DNA of 64,000 bases from Clostridia bacterium (GTDB lineage: Bacteria; Bacillota; Clostridia; Christensenellales; Pumilibacteraceae): NCBI GenBank assembly GCA_022791915.1, contig JAAWAB010000004.1, forward strand, positions 1 to 64,000, in the 5' to 3' direction. Below are positions 7,854 to 16,230 of the stretch, in pieces (position 1 is the first letter of the stretch; every line of letters begins with the position of its first letter). The notes below the pieces were generated by a model. It was not told where the DNA came from. It ran no database searches and worked only from the letters and a program-made list of their open reading frames with translations. The translations under genes and the position numbers were made by a program.

Positions 7854-8753
7854 ATGGGATTTTTCGGGAAAATCAAAGAGAAACTCAAAAAGACAAAAGA
7901 AGCCATTTCGTATAAGTTGAACAAACTGTTCACGGGCGGCGTATTAACCGATGATTTTTACGACGAGTTGGAAATGGCGCTGATTTCGTCCGACATCGGC
8001 GCCGAAACGGTGTCCACGCTTATGGACGACTTGCGCGACGTAATAGACGAAAAGCATATCCGCGATACGGCGTCGGTCAAAGCCGAATTAAAAGAACTCA
8101 TGGTAAATATTCTCGACGATAACCCCGTGCCCGAATACGAGTATCCGCTCGTGCTTTTGGTGGCAGGCGTCAACGGCGTGGGAAAAACCACGGCAATCGG
8201 AAAACTCGCCAAAAAGTTCAAAAAAGAAGGCAAAAGCGTCACCATAGTGGCGGCGGATACCTTCCGTGCTGCGGCGGCAGACCAACTCACCGTGTGGGCG
8301 GAACGGGCGGGCGTGCGCATTGTAAAACATGCCGAAGGCGCCGACCCCGGCGCGGTGGTGTACGACGCAATCGCCAGTGCCAAAAGCAAAAATACCGACG
8401 TGTTGCTTGTGGATACGGCGGGGCGTTTACATAATAAAAAGAACTTAATGGACGAGCTTAAAAAAATCAGCCGTATCATAGAGCGCGAATATCCCGATTG
8501 CATGTATCTCAACTATATCGTGCTCGACGCCACAACGGGGCAGAACGCCGTAACGCAAGTAGACATTTTCAACGAGGCTATCGACATCGACGGCATTATT
8601 CTCACCAAACTCGACGGCACGTCCAAAGGGGGCGTGGTGCTCGCCATAGCGGGGCAACTGCAAGTTCCCGTGGTATACGTGGGCGTGGGCGAAGGAATCG
8701 ACGACCTCGAAGATTTCGATTCGCGCGAATTTATCGACGCAATCATCGAATAA
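7854..8753 (+). CDS. ftsY: signal recognition particle receptor FtsY
   Basis: A 299-residue SRP receptor GTPase that docks Ffh-ribosome complexes at the membrane. It has a short basic N-terminal helix ([17 protein letters not shown]) instead of a long acidic A domain. The NG domain follows, with P-loop GVNGVGKTT (about 105-113), [16 protein letters not shown] and [10 protein letters not shown], and the C-terminal [19 protein letters not shown] precedes ATG 7854. It follows smc by 33 nt and leads to ylxM-ffh, so the targeting genes are clustered. Confidence 0.96.
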   Translation: MGFFGKIKEKLKKTKEAISYKLNKLFTGGVLTDDFYDELEMALISSDIGAETVSTLMDDLRDVIDEKHIRDTASVKAELKELMVNILDDNPVPEYEYPLVLLVAGVNGVGKTTAIGKLAKKFKKEGKSVTIVAADTFRAAAADQLTVWAERAGVRIVKHAEGADPGAVVYDAIASAKSKNTDVLLVDTAGRLHNKKNLMDELKKISRIIEREYPDCMYLNYIVLDATTGQNAVTQVDIFNEAIDIDGIILTKLDGTSKGGVVLAIAGQLQVPVVYVGVGEGIDDLEDFDSREFIDAIIE

Positions 8754-8778
8754 GTTTGTCCTGCCTGCGTCAAATCGC

Positions 8779-8807
8779 TTGACAATCGAATATATAACGG
8801 ATATAAT
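8779..8807 (+). promoter_or_regulatory. strong promoter of the ylxM-ffh operon
   Basis: Consensus TTGACA (8779-8784) and TATAAT (8802-8807) with a 17-nt spacer, just after ftsY. The predicted transcription start falls at about 8814, inside the hairpin annotated next. Confidence 0.8.
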
Positions 8808-8810
8808 AAC

Positions 8811-8846
8811 GGGTGTAAAGTAATTTTGCTTTACACCCGCTGTTTT
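8811..8846 (+). promoter_or_regulatory. hairpin at the predicted 5' end of the ylxM-ffh transcript
   Basis: GGGTGTAAAG (8811-8820) pairs perfectly with CTTTACACCC (8829-8838), followed by GCTGTTTTT. It could be the ftsY terminator read from upstream. For transcripts starting at about 8814 it would be a 5'-terminal stem-loop protecting the mRNA or an early attenuator. Confidence 0.55.
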
Positions 8847-8910
8847 TATCGGTGGTGCGCGGCGGCGCGTCCCGACAAGAAAAACGCTTGTTGTGCGAGG
8901 TGCGTAAAAC

Positions 8911-9246
8911 GTGAAAGATTTGTCTTATCTTGCGCTGTTGGATATCTACGGCGAAGCGCTCACGCAAAAACAGCGGCAAATGCTTGCCGACTACTACGAA
9001 CGCGATTATTCTCTTTCCGAAATCGCCGATAACAGCGGTATCAGCCGGCAGGCGGTACACGCGGCGGTCAGGCAGGCGCAAGACAGTTTGGCGGATTACG
9101 AAAGCAAATTCCGCGTGCATGCGTTCGTCAGCGAATTGCACCGCGAACTTGCAAAATGGGAAGGCGAATCGAGCGCCGCCAAAGAAAAGGCAGACGTTCT
9201 CGAAGCGCTTATCAGGAGGTTTTATGGGTCTGTTTGGCAGCCTTAG
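8911..9246 (+). CDS. ylxM: YlxM-family helix-turn-helix protein (UPF0122)
   Basis: A 111-residue protein with a sigma-70 region-4-like HTH: LTQKQRQMLADYYERDYSL followed by SEIADNSGISRQAVHAAVRQ (about 36-55). YlxM proteins sit next to ffh in Bacillota and are regarded as SRP-pathway accessory proteins, possibly stimulating GTP hydrolysis. GTG 8911 has GCGAGG about 11 nt upstream. The 3' end overlaps ffh by 23 nt and contains the ffh RBS. The family call is firm but the molecular role is not. Confidence 0.9.
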   Translation: MKDLSYLALLDIYGEALTQKQRQMLADYYERDYSLSEIADNSGISRQAVHAAVRQAQDSLADYESKFRVHAFVSELHRELAKWEGESSAAKEKADVLEALIRRFYGSVWQP

Positions 9247-10555
9247 CGAAAAACTCAATCACATTTTCAGCAAGATGAAATCGCGCGGAAAACTCACCGA
9301 ACTGGAAATCAAGCAGGCTATGCGCGAAATCCGCGTTGCGCTTTTGGAGGCGGACGTCAATTTCGGCGTTGTAAAGAACTTCGTTGCCCGCGTCAGCGAA
9401 AAGGCGGTGGGCGAGAATATTCTCAACAGCCTTACGCCGGGGCAACAGGTCGTAAAACTGGTAAACGACGAACTGATTGAGCTTATGGGCGCCACAAACG
9501 CCAAACTCAACGTTTCGTCCAAACTGCCCACGGTTATCATGATGGTAGGCTTGCAGGGCGCGGGCAAAACCACCATGTGCGGCAAACTTTCCCAACTACT
9601 CAAAAAGCAGGGCAAAAAGCCGTTTTTGGCGGCGTGCGACGTCTATCGTCCCGCGGCAATCAACCAGTTGAAAGTAGTGGGTAAAAGCGTGAATACCGAA
9701 GTATTCGAACGCGGCAACCAAAACCCCGTCAAAACGGCAAAACTCGCCGTAGACGAAGCGCTGAACCGCGGTTGCGATACGCTGATTATCGACACGGCGG
9801 GTCGGCTCCAAATCAACGAAGAGTTAATGCGCGAGCTGGAAGAAATCAAAAAGGCGGTTTCTCCCACCGAAATCCTGTTGACCGTAGACGCCATGACGGG
9901 GCAGGAAGCGGCAAACGTTGCGTCCGTGTTCAACGAGCGGTTGGATATTACGGGCGTGATTCTCACCAAGTTAGACGGCGATACGCGCGGCGGCGCGGCG
10001 CTGTCCATTAAAGCCGTAACGGGCAAGCCGATTAAATTCTGCGGCACGGGCGAAAAAACGAGCGATATCGAGCCGTTTTATCCCGACCGTATGGCGTCCC
10101 GCATTCTGGGCATGGGCGACGTTCTCACGCTGATAGAAAAAGCGCAGTCCGCCGTCACCGAAGAAGAAATGCTCAAAATGGAAAAGAAGTTGCGCGAATC
10201 GGCGTTCACGCTCGACGACTTTTTAACGCAATTCGAGCAAATCGGCAAAATGGGCAACTTGTCCGAGCTAATGCAAATGATTCCCGGGCTTCCCGGCAAT
10301 ATGCGTTTGAGCGAAAAAGACGTAGACGAAGCGCAAATCGAACGCTTTAAGGCAATCATCAAATCCATGACGATGTACGAGCGCGAACACCCCGACGTAA
10401 TCAAAGCGTCGCGCCGCAAACGAATCGCGGCGGGGAGCGGCACGTCTATTCAAGACGTGAACAGGCTCTTAAAACAATTCGAGCAAACCAAAGACATGAT
10501 GAAAATGATGAAAAACGGCAAAATGGGCAAAGCGGGACGCCGCTTTCCGTTTTAA
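9224..10555 (+). CDS. ffh: signal recognition particle protein Ffh
   Basis: A 443-residue SRP54 GTPase that binds signal peptides and the SRP RNA. The N domain begins [15 protein letters not shown]. The G domain has P-loop GLQGAGKTT (near residue 107), [18 protein letters not shown] and [11 protein letters not shown]. The methionine-rich M domain (about 300-443) includes [16 protein letters not shown] and the RNA-binding [25 protein letters not shown] (9214-9219) lies inside ylxM, 4 nt before ATG 9224. No SRP RNA gene was recognised in the window. Confidence 0.96.
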   Translation: MGLFGSLSEKLNHIFSKMKSRGKLTELEIKQAMREIRVALLEADVNFGVVKNFVARVSEKAVGENILNSLTPGQQVVKLVNDELIELMGATNAKLNVSSKLPTVIMMVGLQGAGKTTMCGKLSQLLKKQGKKPFLAACDVYRPAAINQLKVVGKSVNTEVFERGNQNPVKTAKLAVDEALNRGCDTLIIDTAGRLQINEELMRELEEIKKAVSPTEILLTVDAMTGQEAANVASVFNERLDITGVILTKLDGDTRGGAALSIKAVTGKPIKFCGTGEKTSDIEPFYPDRMASRILGMGDVLTLIEKAQSAVTEEEMLKMEKKLRESAFTLDDFLTQFEQIGKMGNLSELMQMIPGLPGNMRLSEKDVDEAQIERFKAIIKSMTMYEREHPDVIKASRRKRIAAGSGTSIQDVNRLLKQFEQTKDMMKMMKNGKMGKAGRRFPF

Positions 10556-10590
10556 TAAAAGAAATACAAATTGTAAAGGAGAATAAACAA

Positions 10591-10887
10591 ATGGTAAAAA
10601 TCAGACTGACGCGTATGGGTGACAAAAAAAGTCCGTTCTACCGCATTATCGTTGCCGATTCCCGCGCCCCGCGCGACGGCAAGTTCATCGACATTGTGGG
10701 AACGTATAATCCGCTCACCCAACCTGCCGAAATCAAAATCGACGCCGAAAAGGCAAAACACTGGATTTCGGTCGGCGCCGTTCCCACCGACACGGTGAAG
10801 GCAATGTTCGCCAATGCGGGCATTATCGAAAACGTGAAAAAAGCGCCCGCAAAAACCAAAGCGGTCAAGAAAAAGAAAGCCGAATAA
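10591..10887 (+). CDS. rpsP: 30S ribosomal protein S16
   Basis: A 98-residue S16 starting [19 protein letters not shown], the diagnostic N-terminus, with GTYNPL and the C-terminal basic tail. AAAGGAG lies 9 nt before ATG 10591. It follows ffh by 35 nt and is followed by khpA-rimM-trmD, the classical order. Unlike many relatives the operon does not continue with rplS, which is at 42.5 kb. Confidence 0.97.
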   Translation: MVKIRLTRMGDKKSPFYRIIVADSRAPRDGKFIDIVGTYNPLTQPAEIKIDAEKAKHWISVGAVPTDTVKAMFANAGIIENVKKAPAKTKAVKKKKAE

Positions 10888-10904
10888 GCGCGGGGTGATT
10901 TATT

Positions 10905-11132
10905 ATGACCGAACTTGTGCAATATCTCGTAACGCATCTTGTAGATAACAAAGATGCGGTGCGCGTAAGCGAAACGGAAGACGGCGTTGTAACGGTGAGC
11001 GTCGATAAAGCCGATATGGGCAAAATCATCGGTCGTCAGGGCAAAATCGCCAAGGCAATCCGCACGATTGTCAAGGCGGCGTGCATGGGCGGCGAAAAAT
11101 CGTATACCGTAGATATTTTGGAAGCCGAATAG
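10905..11132 (+). CDS. khpA: KH-domain RNA-binding protein KhpA
   Basis: A 75-residue single KH domain. The GxxG loop is present as GRQGK in DMGKIIGRQGKIAKAIRTI (about 37-55). KhpA partners KhpB (EloR) in Gram-positive bacteria to bind many RNAs and influence cell division and elongation. ATG 10905 is preceded by GGGGTGA and lies 17 nt after rpsP, as in most Bacillota. A small hairpin separates it from rimM. Confidence 0.93.
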   Translation: MTELVQYLVTHLVDNKDAVRVSETEDGVVTVSVDKADMGKIIGRQGKIAKAIRTIVKAACMGGEKSYTVDILEAE

Positions 11133-11141
11133 GCAGGAGCA

Positions 11142-11174
11142 AGAGAGAATTGCGAAAGATTCTCTCTTCTTGTT
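11142..11174 (+). other. hairpin between khpA and rimM, weak attenuator
   Basis: AGAGAGAAT (11142-11150) pairs with ATTCTCTCT (11159-11167) and is followed by TCTTGTT. The U-tract is interrupted, so only partial termination is likely, lowering rimM-trmD relative to rpsP. Confidence 0.5.
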
Positions 11175-11188
11175 ATTACGAGGAAAAA

Positions 11189-11698
11189 ATGGAATATATT
11201 ACCGTGGGCGAAGTGCTCAAAGCGCAGGGAATCGCGGGCGAAATCAAAGTGCGTTCGCTTTCGGACAGCGCGGAACGATTCGCCAAATTGCGCGTGGTAT
11301 ACGTAGAGAATAAGCCGTATAAAATTCTCAATTTGCGTATCGACCGCGAATACGTGTATCTGCGGTTGCAGGGCGTGGAAAACCGTACCGTTGCCGAAAC
11401 GTTGCGTGGCAAATTCTTGCAAATCGACCGCGTGCACGCCGTAGACCTAAACGAATCGGAGTATTTTATCGCCGATTTGATAGGGTGCGAACTGATTGCC
11501 GACGATTGCCCGTTGGGCGCCATTACCGATATTTTGCAGAACGGCGGCGGCGCAGACGTCATCAACGTGCGCGCGCCAAGCGGAAAAGAACTGCGCTTTC
11601 CCTTTCTCAATCGTATCGTAAAAGAAGTAGACGTGGAACGTAAGCGGTTCGTCGTATACCGCAAACTGTTAGACGAGGTGTGCGTGTATGACGATTGA
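11189..11698 (+). CDS. rimM: ribosome maturation factor RimM
   Basis: A 169-residue RimM that assists 30S 3'-domain assembly by binding S19. The N-terminal beta-barrel domain starts MEYITVGEVLKAQGIAGEIKV, with the typical G-x-x-G-E-I/V. The C-terminal PRC-barrel begins near YFIADLIGC (about residue 92) and ends with the PFLNRIVKEVDVE strand. ATG 11189 follows GAGGAA. Open frame further upstream crosses the hairpin and is not conserved. It overlaps trmD by 11 nt. Confidence 0.94.
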   Translation: MEYITVGEVLKAQGIAGEIKVRSLSDSAERFAKLRVVYVENKPYKILNLRIDREYVYLRLQGVENRTVAETLRGKFLQIDRVHAVDLNESEYFIADLIGCELIADDCPLGAITDILQNGGGADVINVRAPSGKELRFPFLNRIVKEVDVERKRFVVYRKLLDEVCVYDD

Positions 11699-12371
11699 CG
11701 TGCTCACGCTGTTCCCCGAAATGTTTTCGGCAATGCGCCACAGCGTTATCGGCAGAGCAATCGAAAACGGGGTGGTGTCGTTGCGCGTAACCGATATCCG
11801 CGATTACAGCGCCGATAAACACCGCAAGTGCGACGATTATCCGTTCGGCGGCGGGGCGGGAATGGTTATGACGCCCCAACCCGTATTCGACGCGGTGCAT
11901 GCCGTAGACCCCGCGCACGCCTGCCGTCGTATTTATCTTTCTCCTCGCGGTGCGCGCCTGAACGCAGCAAAAGCGCGCGAACTGTCGGAGTACGAGCGGT
12001 TGCTTTTTTGGTGCGGGCACTATGAAGGCGTAGACCAACGCGCCATCGACTTATGCGCCGACGAAGAACTTTCCATCGGCGACTACGTTCTTACGGGCGG
12101 CGAACTTGCCGCCATGGTGGCAATCGACGCGCTGTTGCGATTTGTGCCCGGCGTGCTCGGAAGCGAACAATCGGCGCAAGACGAAAGTTTTTCGGAAGGA
12201 TTGCTCGAATATCCGCAGTATACCCGTCCGCGCGTGTTCCAAGGGTTGGAAGTGCCCGAAGTGCTTGTGGGCGGGCACCACGCCAACGTGGAAAAGTGGC
12301 GCAGGCAACAGGCGGAAATCATAACCCGAAAATTGCGCCCCGATTTGCTGAAAAACAAAACGGAGCAATAA
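11688..12371 (+). CDS. trmD: tRNA (guanine-37-N1)-methyltransferase TrmD
   Basis: A 227-residue SPOUT-fold enzyme that makes m1G37 in tRNAs reading CNN codons and prevents frameshifting. Conserved segments are MTIDVLTLFPEMF at the N-terminus, FGGGAGMVM (about 53-61), the SAM trefoil knot with CGHYEGVDQRA and LSIGDYVLTGGE, and the DE..DESF region before YPQYTRP. The start lies within the end of rimM (GAGGTG upstream), implying coupled translation. The order rimM-trmD is standard. Confidence 0.97.
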   Translation: MTIDVLTLFPEMFSAMRHSVIGRAIENGVVSLRVTDIRDYSADKHRKCDDYPFGGGAGMVMTPQPVFDAVHAVDPAHACRRIYLSPRGARLNAAKARELSEYERLLFWCGHYEGVDQRAIDLCADEELSIGDYVLTGGELAAMVAIDALLRFVPGVLGSEQSAQDESFSEGLLEYPQYTRPRVFQGLEVPEVLVGGHHANVEKWRRQQAEIITRKLRPDLLKNKTEQ

Positions 12372-12392
12372 AACAAAAAAGAGGAAATTGCG

Positions 12393-13232
12393 GTGATAAA
12401 CTGGTACCCCGGACACATGACAAAAGCCATACGCATGATAGAAGAGAATCTGCGTATCGTGGATATCGTCGTGTACGTGTTAGACGCGCGTGCGCCTTTT
12501 AGTTGTATCAACCCCAATTTCGAGAGCATGCTCGGTAGTATGCCTGTCATATATGCGGTAAATAAGGCGGAATTGGGGGATAGAACGCGCGTAAAAGCGT
12601 GGTGTGAACGTCTTTCGGGCGAAAAAAGAAAGGCGCTTGCGCTCAATGCCACGGCGTCTAAATCCACCGCGCCGCTTGTAACTCTCATACGCGAACTGTG
12701 CGGCGCGAAAATCGAAAAGTACCGCAATAAAGGGGTGCGCACCACCATCAAGTGTATGGTGCTCGGCGTGCCCAACACGGGCAAATCCACTATCATCAAT
12801 AACCTTTGCGGCAGTGCGAAAACGGTAACGGGCAACAAGGCGGGCGTCACGCGCGGCAAACAGTGGGTGCGCGTGGGTGAGTATCTTGAAGTACTTGATA
12901 CGCCCGGCACGCTCTATCCCAAATTGAGCGACCAAAAAATCGCACGGCGACTTGCCTTTATCGGCAGTATCCGCGACGAAATTCTCGATACCTATGAACT
13001 CGCCGTTTCCCTTTTTAACGAGCTTTATGCCGTTTCGCCCGAGATTGTAAGCGCCCGCTATAAGGTGGGGCAATCCGAAGGGGAAGAAGGAATCGCCGCT
13101 ATCGCCCGCGCCCGCGGCTACCTTTTGCGCGGCGGCGAACCCGACGTCGAACGAGCGGCTCTTGCGCTTATCGACGATTTCCGCAAAGGGAAACTGGGCG
13201 CAATCACGTTGGATAACCCCGAAGGAGAGTAG
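12393..13232 (+). CDS. rbgA: ribosome biogenesis GTPase YlqF/RbgA
   Basis: A 279-residue circularly permuted GTPase that promotes late 50S assembly. G motifs run G4-G5-G1-G2-G3: NKAE (about 51-54), ATASKS, P-loop GVPNTGKST (about 127-135) and DTPGTLYP (about 170-177). The N-terminus MINWYPGHMTKA is diagnostic. GTG 12393 has GAGGAAA upstream. G4 is NKAE rather than NKxD, a modest deviation. It lies in the usual trmD-rbgA-rnhB arrangement. Confidence 0.94.
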   Translation: MINWYPGHMTKAIRMIEENLRIVDIVVYVLDARAPFSCINPNFESMLGSMPVIYAVNKAELGDRTRVKAWCERLSGEKRKALALNATASKSTAPLVTLIRELCGAKIEKYRNKGVRTTIKCMVLGVPNTGKSTIINNLCGSAKTVTGNKAGVTRGKQWVRVGEYLEVLDTPGTLYPKLSDQKIARRLAFIGSIRDEILDTYELAVSLFNELYAVSPEIVSARYKVGQSEGEEGIAAIARARGYLLRGGEPDVERAALALIDDFRKGKLGAITLDNPEGE

Positions 13233-13234
13233 CC

Positions 13235-13876
13235 GTGCGCACCGAACAATTATTTGCATACGATAAAGCGATAAACGGTTCGCTCGTTGCGGGAATGGAC
13301 GAAGCGGGCAGAGGGCCGTTGGCGGGTCCCGTTGTTGCCGCCTGCGTAATTATGCCGTTGCATTGTTGTATAAACGGCATAGATGACAGCAAAAAAATAA
13401 GCGAACAAAAGCGCGAAAAACTGTATGAAGAAATCATACGTTCGGCAGTGGCATACGGCGTCGGAATCGTGGAAAACGACGAAATCGACGCAATCAATAT
13501 TCTCAACGCTACCAAAAAAGCCATGCGTTCGGCATACGAACAAATGCGGGTAACGCCGTCGGTACTTTTGATAGACGCCGTGAAAGAACTCGGCTTGCCG
13601 TGCTCCTGCCGCGCCATTATAAAAGGGGACGCCACAAGCTACAATATAGCCGCCGCGTCTATCATCGCCAAGGTAACGCGGGATAGGTTAATGCGCGCGT
13701 ATGCCGAGCAATATCCCGCCTACAATTTCGCAAAAAATAAGGGATACGGTACGGGCGAACATATTGCGGCGCTCATCAAAGTGGGAAAATGCCCGTTGCA
13801 CCGCAACACGTTTATCGGCAATTTTGTCGCCGACGAAACGCCCGAATCTGCCGAAAATCAAGAAAAAACGGGCTGA
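13235..13876 (+). CDS. rnhB: ribonuclease HII
   Basis: A 213-residue RNase HII that removes ribonucleotides and RNA primers from RNA/DNA hybrids. It has the active-site start GMDEAGRGPLAGPVVAA (Asp-Glu pair, about 19-35), central LLIDAVKE with the third acid, KGDATSYNIAAASIIAKV and GYGT. GTG 13235 follows GGAGAG immediately after rbgA, with a 2-nt gap. The C-terminal about 20 residues are polar and not conserved. Confidence 0.95.
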   Translation: MRTEQLFAYDKAINGSLVAGMDEAGRGPLAGPVVAACVIMPLHCCINGIDDSKKISEQKREKLYEEIIRSAVAYGVGIVENDEIDAINILNATKKAMRSAYEQMRVTPSVLLIDAVKELGLPCSCRAIIKGDATSYNIAAASIIAKVTRDRLMRAYAEQYPAYNFAKNKGYGTGEHIAALIKVGKCPLHRNTFIGNFVADETPESAENQEKTG

Positions 13877-13919
13877 TACCTTATTATGTCACGCATAATA
13901 AGGTGAATGAGGAGAGCAA

Positions 13920-14294
13920 ATGTCGCAAAAATCGGATAACAAGCGGAAAGGAAAGGCGGGCGAAGATATCGCGTGCAAATATCTCAAAAAAGCGGGATAC
14001 GAAATCTTTCACCGCAATTTTGCCACGAATATCGGCGAACTCGATATTGTCGCAACCGATACCACGGCGCTTGTTTTCGTGGAAGTAAAAACCCGTTTGG
14101 GCGACGAATTCGGCACGCCCGCCGAAGCGGTAGACTATCGCAAACGCCGCAAAATCAGCGAAGTGGCGGCACAGTATATTAAAAAATTCCGTTATTTCGA
14201 CGTGCCCGTGCGGTTCGACGTCATCGAAGTTTTTCTGCCCGAGAACCGCGTCAATCACATCGTCAATGCGTTCGATAGCTATCTGCGCTATTAA
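13920..14294 (+). CDS. yraN: YraN family (UPF0102) nuclease-like protein
   Basis: A 124-residue restriction-endonuclease-fold protein. Family motifs are KGKAGEDIACKYLKKAGYEI near the N-terminus and GELDIVATDTTALVFVEVKT (about 39-58), which supplies the E-x-D...E-x-K nuclease core. Its true role is unknown, though its place beside rnhB is widely conserved and suggests nucleic-acid metabolism. ATG 13920 has GAGGAGAG upstream. It is the last gene of the block. The 212 nt to atpB contain only a promoter. Confidence 0.9.
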   Translation: MSQKSDNKRKGKAGEDIACKYLKKAGYEIFHRNFATNIGELDIVATDTTALVFVEVKTRLGDEFGTPAEAVDYRKRRKISEVAAQYIKKFRYFDVPVRFDVIEVFLPENRVNHIVNAFDSYLRY

Positions 14295-14443
14295 ACGTCC
14301 GCCCGCTCCACACAATCAGTTGCCGTGTTTTTTCGATAAACGTCCGTATTCTCTCATATATGCACCCATGTTCTCTCGTATAAAAGGGGACGCAAAGAGC
14401 CAAAATAGAGAAAATTTATTTTCCGTATTTGTGCGAGTATCGC

Positions 14444-14472
14444 TTGCAATCGCATGCGATTAGGTGTAAAAT
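14444..14472 (+). promoter_or_regulatory. promoter of the ATP synthase operon
   Basis: TTGCAA (14444-14449) and TAAAAT (14467-14472) are 17 nt apart, 35 nt before atpB. The remainder of 14295-14443 holds nothing clear. Confidence 0.6.
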
Positions 14473-14506
14473 ATGTAGCGTACAACCGTAAAAAGGATTC
14501 TTTGCA

Positions 14507-15211
14507 ATGCACGCACTTTCTTTTTTGAATTCTGCGGGAACCGACGAGCCCAAAGTGTCCATTCCTGCCAAAACCGTGTTTCATATCGGTTCGTTTGCCG
14601 TTACCGATACCATGGTCAGCGCGTTTGTCACTATGCTCGTGCTCGTTCTTTTCGCATGTGTCGTGCGTATTTTTTTCATTCCGCGTTGGCGGAAAAACGA
14701 TACCCGCATTTCGGGATTTCGGCTCTTTCTCGAATCCATGGTGGGCATGTTCGATTCCGCCGCTCGCGAACAAGACGGCGAGTACGGAGGCTTTGTAGGT
14801 CCTTTCTATTTTTCGTGCGCGGCGTTTATCGCGCTCGGCACCTTGATGGAAATGACGGGTCTGCGTCCGCCCACCAGCGACTTGAACGTAACGCTCGCGC
14901 TCGGACTGATGTCGTTTGTGCTCATTGCGTTTTTCGGTTTTCATAAAAAGAAAGCGCGTCGGCTGTTGCACTATTGCAATCCCATAAACGTAATCAGCGA
15001 CGTTGTTGTGCCGTTCTCGCTCGCGTTGCGTCTGTTCGGCAGCGTGTTCTCGGGCTATGTTATTATGCATCTTATATACGGCTTGCCCGTTTTTGCCCGA
15101 ATCGCGTTTCCCGCCTTGGCGTCGGTTATTTTCACGCTCTTTCACGCCGTGATTCAAAGTTATATCTTTATGTTCTTGTCTATGAGTTTTATAGGCGAGG
15201 CAGTGGAATAA
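14507..15211 (+). CDS. atpB: F-type ATP synthase subunit a
   Basis: A 234-residue membrane subunit that forms the ion half-channels against the c ring. About five to six hydrophobic helices are visible. The essential arginine lies in [19 protein letters not shown] (about 171-189), the usual NxxRLFGN region but with Ser in place of Asn. A C-terminal [14 protein letters not shown] helix follows. Start ATG 14507 follows AAAAAGGA. It is the first gene of the operon, and no atpI precedes it. Confidence 0.93.
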   Translation: MHALSFLNSAGTDEPKVSIPAKTVFHIGSFAVTDTMVSAFVTMLVLVLFACVVRIFFIPRWRKNDTRISGFRLFLESMVGMFDSAAREQDGEYGGFVGPFYFSCAAFIALGTLMEMTGLRPPTSDLNVTLALGLMSFVLIAFFGFHKKKARRLLHYCNPINVISDVVVPFSLALRLFGSVFSGYVIMHLIYGLPVFARIAFPALASVIFTLFHAVIQSYIFMFLSMSFIGEAVE

Positions 15212-15236
15212 AATTTCGATTTTCGGAGGTACTGTT

Positions 15237-15506
15237 ATGAATCCTTTATTGTCCGTATTCACAGCCGTTCTGCAACTGTTCATGTCGGTCGGCGGACTCA
15301 CGGCAATCGGCGCAGGTATCGCCGCCGTTACGGGGTTGGGCGCGGGTATTGCCATGGGTATCATCACCGCAAAGGCGGAAGAAGGTATCGCGCGTCAGCC
15401 CGAAGCCGAAAAGAAGATTCGCGGCGCCATGATGCTCGGTTTGGCGTTTGCCGAAACCACGGCAATCTACGGCGTGCTCGTGGCTATTCTCATTATGGTA
15501 ATGTAA
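15237..15506 (+). CDS. atpE: F-type ATP synthase subunit c
   Basis: An 89-residue two-helix proteolipid that builds the rotor ring. The polar loop [12 protein letters not shown] (52-63) is standard. The ion carboxylate is E73 in [11 protein letters not shown]73-T74 and Y78 match sodium-binding c rings, but the helix-1 site usually occupied by Gln in those rings is Met40 (GAGIAMGI), so the coupling ion is uncertain. CGGAGG lies before ATG 15237. The N-terminal extension is slightly longer than average. Confidence 0.94.
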   Translation: MNPLLSVFTAVLQLFMSVGGLTAIGAGIAAVTGLGAGIAMGIITAKAEEGIARQPEAEKKIRGAMMLGLAFAETTAIYGVLVAILIMVM

Positions 15507-15516
15507 GGCGCAGACC

Positions 15517-16005
15517 ATGGGCGAAATATTCCGAAAACTCGGTTTAAGCGGATGGGAAATCCTGTTTCACGCCGTCAATCTCATCATTTTGGTGGTGGCG
15601 CTGTATTTTCTGTTGTATAAACCGATTAAAAAAATCGTGTCTAACCATAAAAAGAAGTTAGACGAAATCTATCGGGAAAACAACCGCATGCGCGAACAAG
15701 CCGAAGCTCTTCGTTGCGATTGCGATAACATCAAGCAGAGCGCGTTGGAAGAATCGGCGGCAATCGGCGAACGCGCCGCGGCTCGTAGCAGAGAAATCGT
15801 GGAAGACGCGCAAAAAGAAGCGTCGGTCATTCTGGAAAACGCGCAAAAGGAAGCAATCGCCGAAAAACAGCGCGTGCAACACGAACTGCACGATTCGGTG
15901 GGACACATAGCGGTGGAAATCGCCGAAAAGATTTTGGAACGCGAAGTCAGTATAGAAGATAATAAACGTATCATCGACGAAAGCCTTTCGGAGTGGGAAA
16001 AATGA
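15517..16005 (+). CDS. atpF: F-type ATP synthase subunit b
   Basis: A 162-residue peripheral-stalk subunit. One N-terminal membrane helix (LFHAVNLIILVVALYFLLY, about 15-33) is followed by a long charged coiled coil with the usual KKIV..YRENN start. The C-terminus IAEKILEREVSIEDNKRII is typical. ATG 15517 is 10 nt after atpE. Its stop overlaps the atpH start by 4 nt (ATGA). It is normal in length, so the missing part of delta is not fused here. Confidence 0.93.
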   Translation: MGEIFRKLGLSGWEILFHAVNLIILVVALYFLLYKPIKKIVSNHKKKLDEIYRENNRMREQAEALRCDCDNIKQSALEESAAIGERAAARSREIVEDAQKEASVILENAQKEAIAEKQRVQHELHDSVGHIAVEIAEKILEREVSIEDNKRIIDESLSEWEK

Positions 16006-16220
16006 CGGAAAACGTAAAAGTGGTTTCGGCGGTGGAATTAGACGACCACACCAAAAAACGTATCGAAAAGAGTTTTTCGCAAAAACATAAAGGCAACGTG
16101 GTGTATGAATATACGGTAGATTCGTCTTTAATCGGCGGACTGCTCGTCATCGACGGAAACGATTACTACGATTCGTCGGTTGCGGGCAAACTGGCGAAAA
16201 TCAAACGCAACTTGTTGTAA
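16002..16220 (+). CDS. atpH: truncated F-type ATP synthase subunit delta (C-terminal domain only)
   Basis: A 72-residue protein matching only the C-terminal part of delta. VDSSLIGGLLVIDGNDYYDS followed by GKLAKIKRNLL is the family's closing signature (about 42-72). Normal delta is about 175-185 residues, with an N-terminal six-helix domain that caps the alpha-beta hexamer. That domain has no coding space here, because atpF ends at 16005 in a different frame. ATG 16002 (ATGA overlap) is preferred. GTG 15993 would add three residues. Either a minimal delta or a complete replacement of the alpha-binding role by something else. Confidence 0.85.
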   Translation: MTENVKVVSAVELDDHTKKRIEKSFSQKHKGNVVYEYTVDSSLIGGLLVIDGNDYYDSSVAGKLAKIKRNLL

Positions 16221-16230
16221 CGGGGCGGCT

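Noticed and set aside
8811-8910. SRP RNA gene beside ffh
   Set aside because: No conserved tetraloop or symmetric-loop sequence of the SRP RNA is visible.
14354-15367. Minus-strand open frame opposite atpB
   Set aside because: It spans an intergenic region and a conserved gene, has repetitive His/Arg/Glu composition and no RBS.
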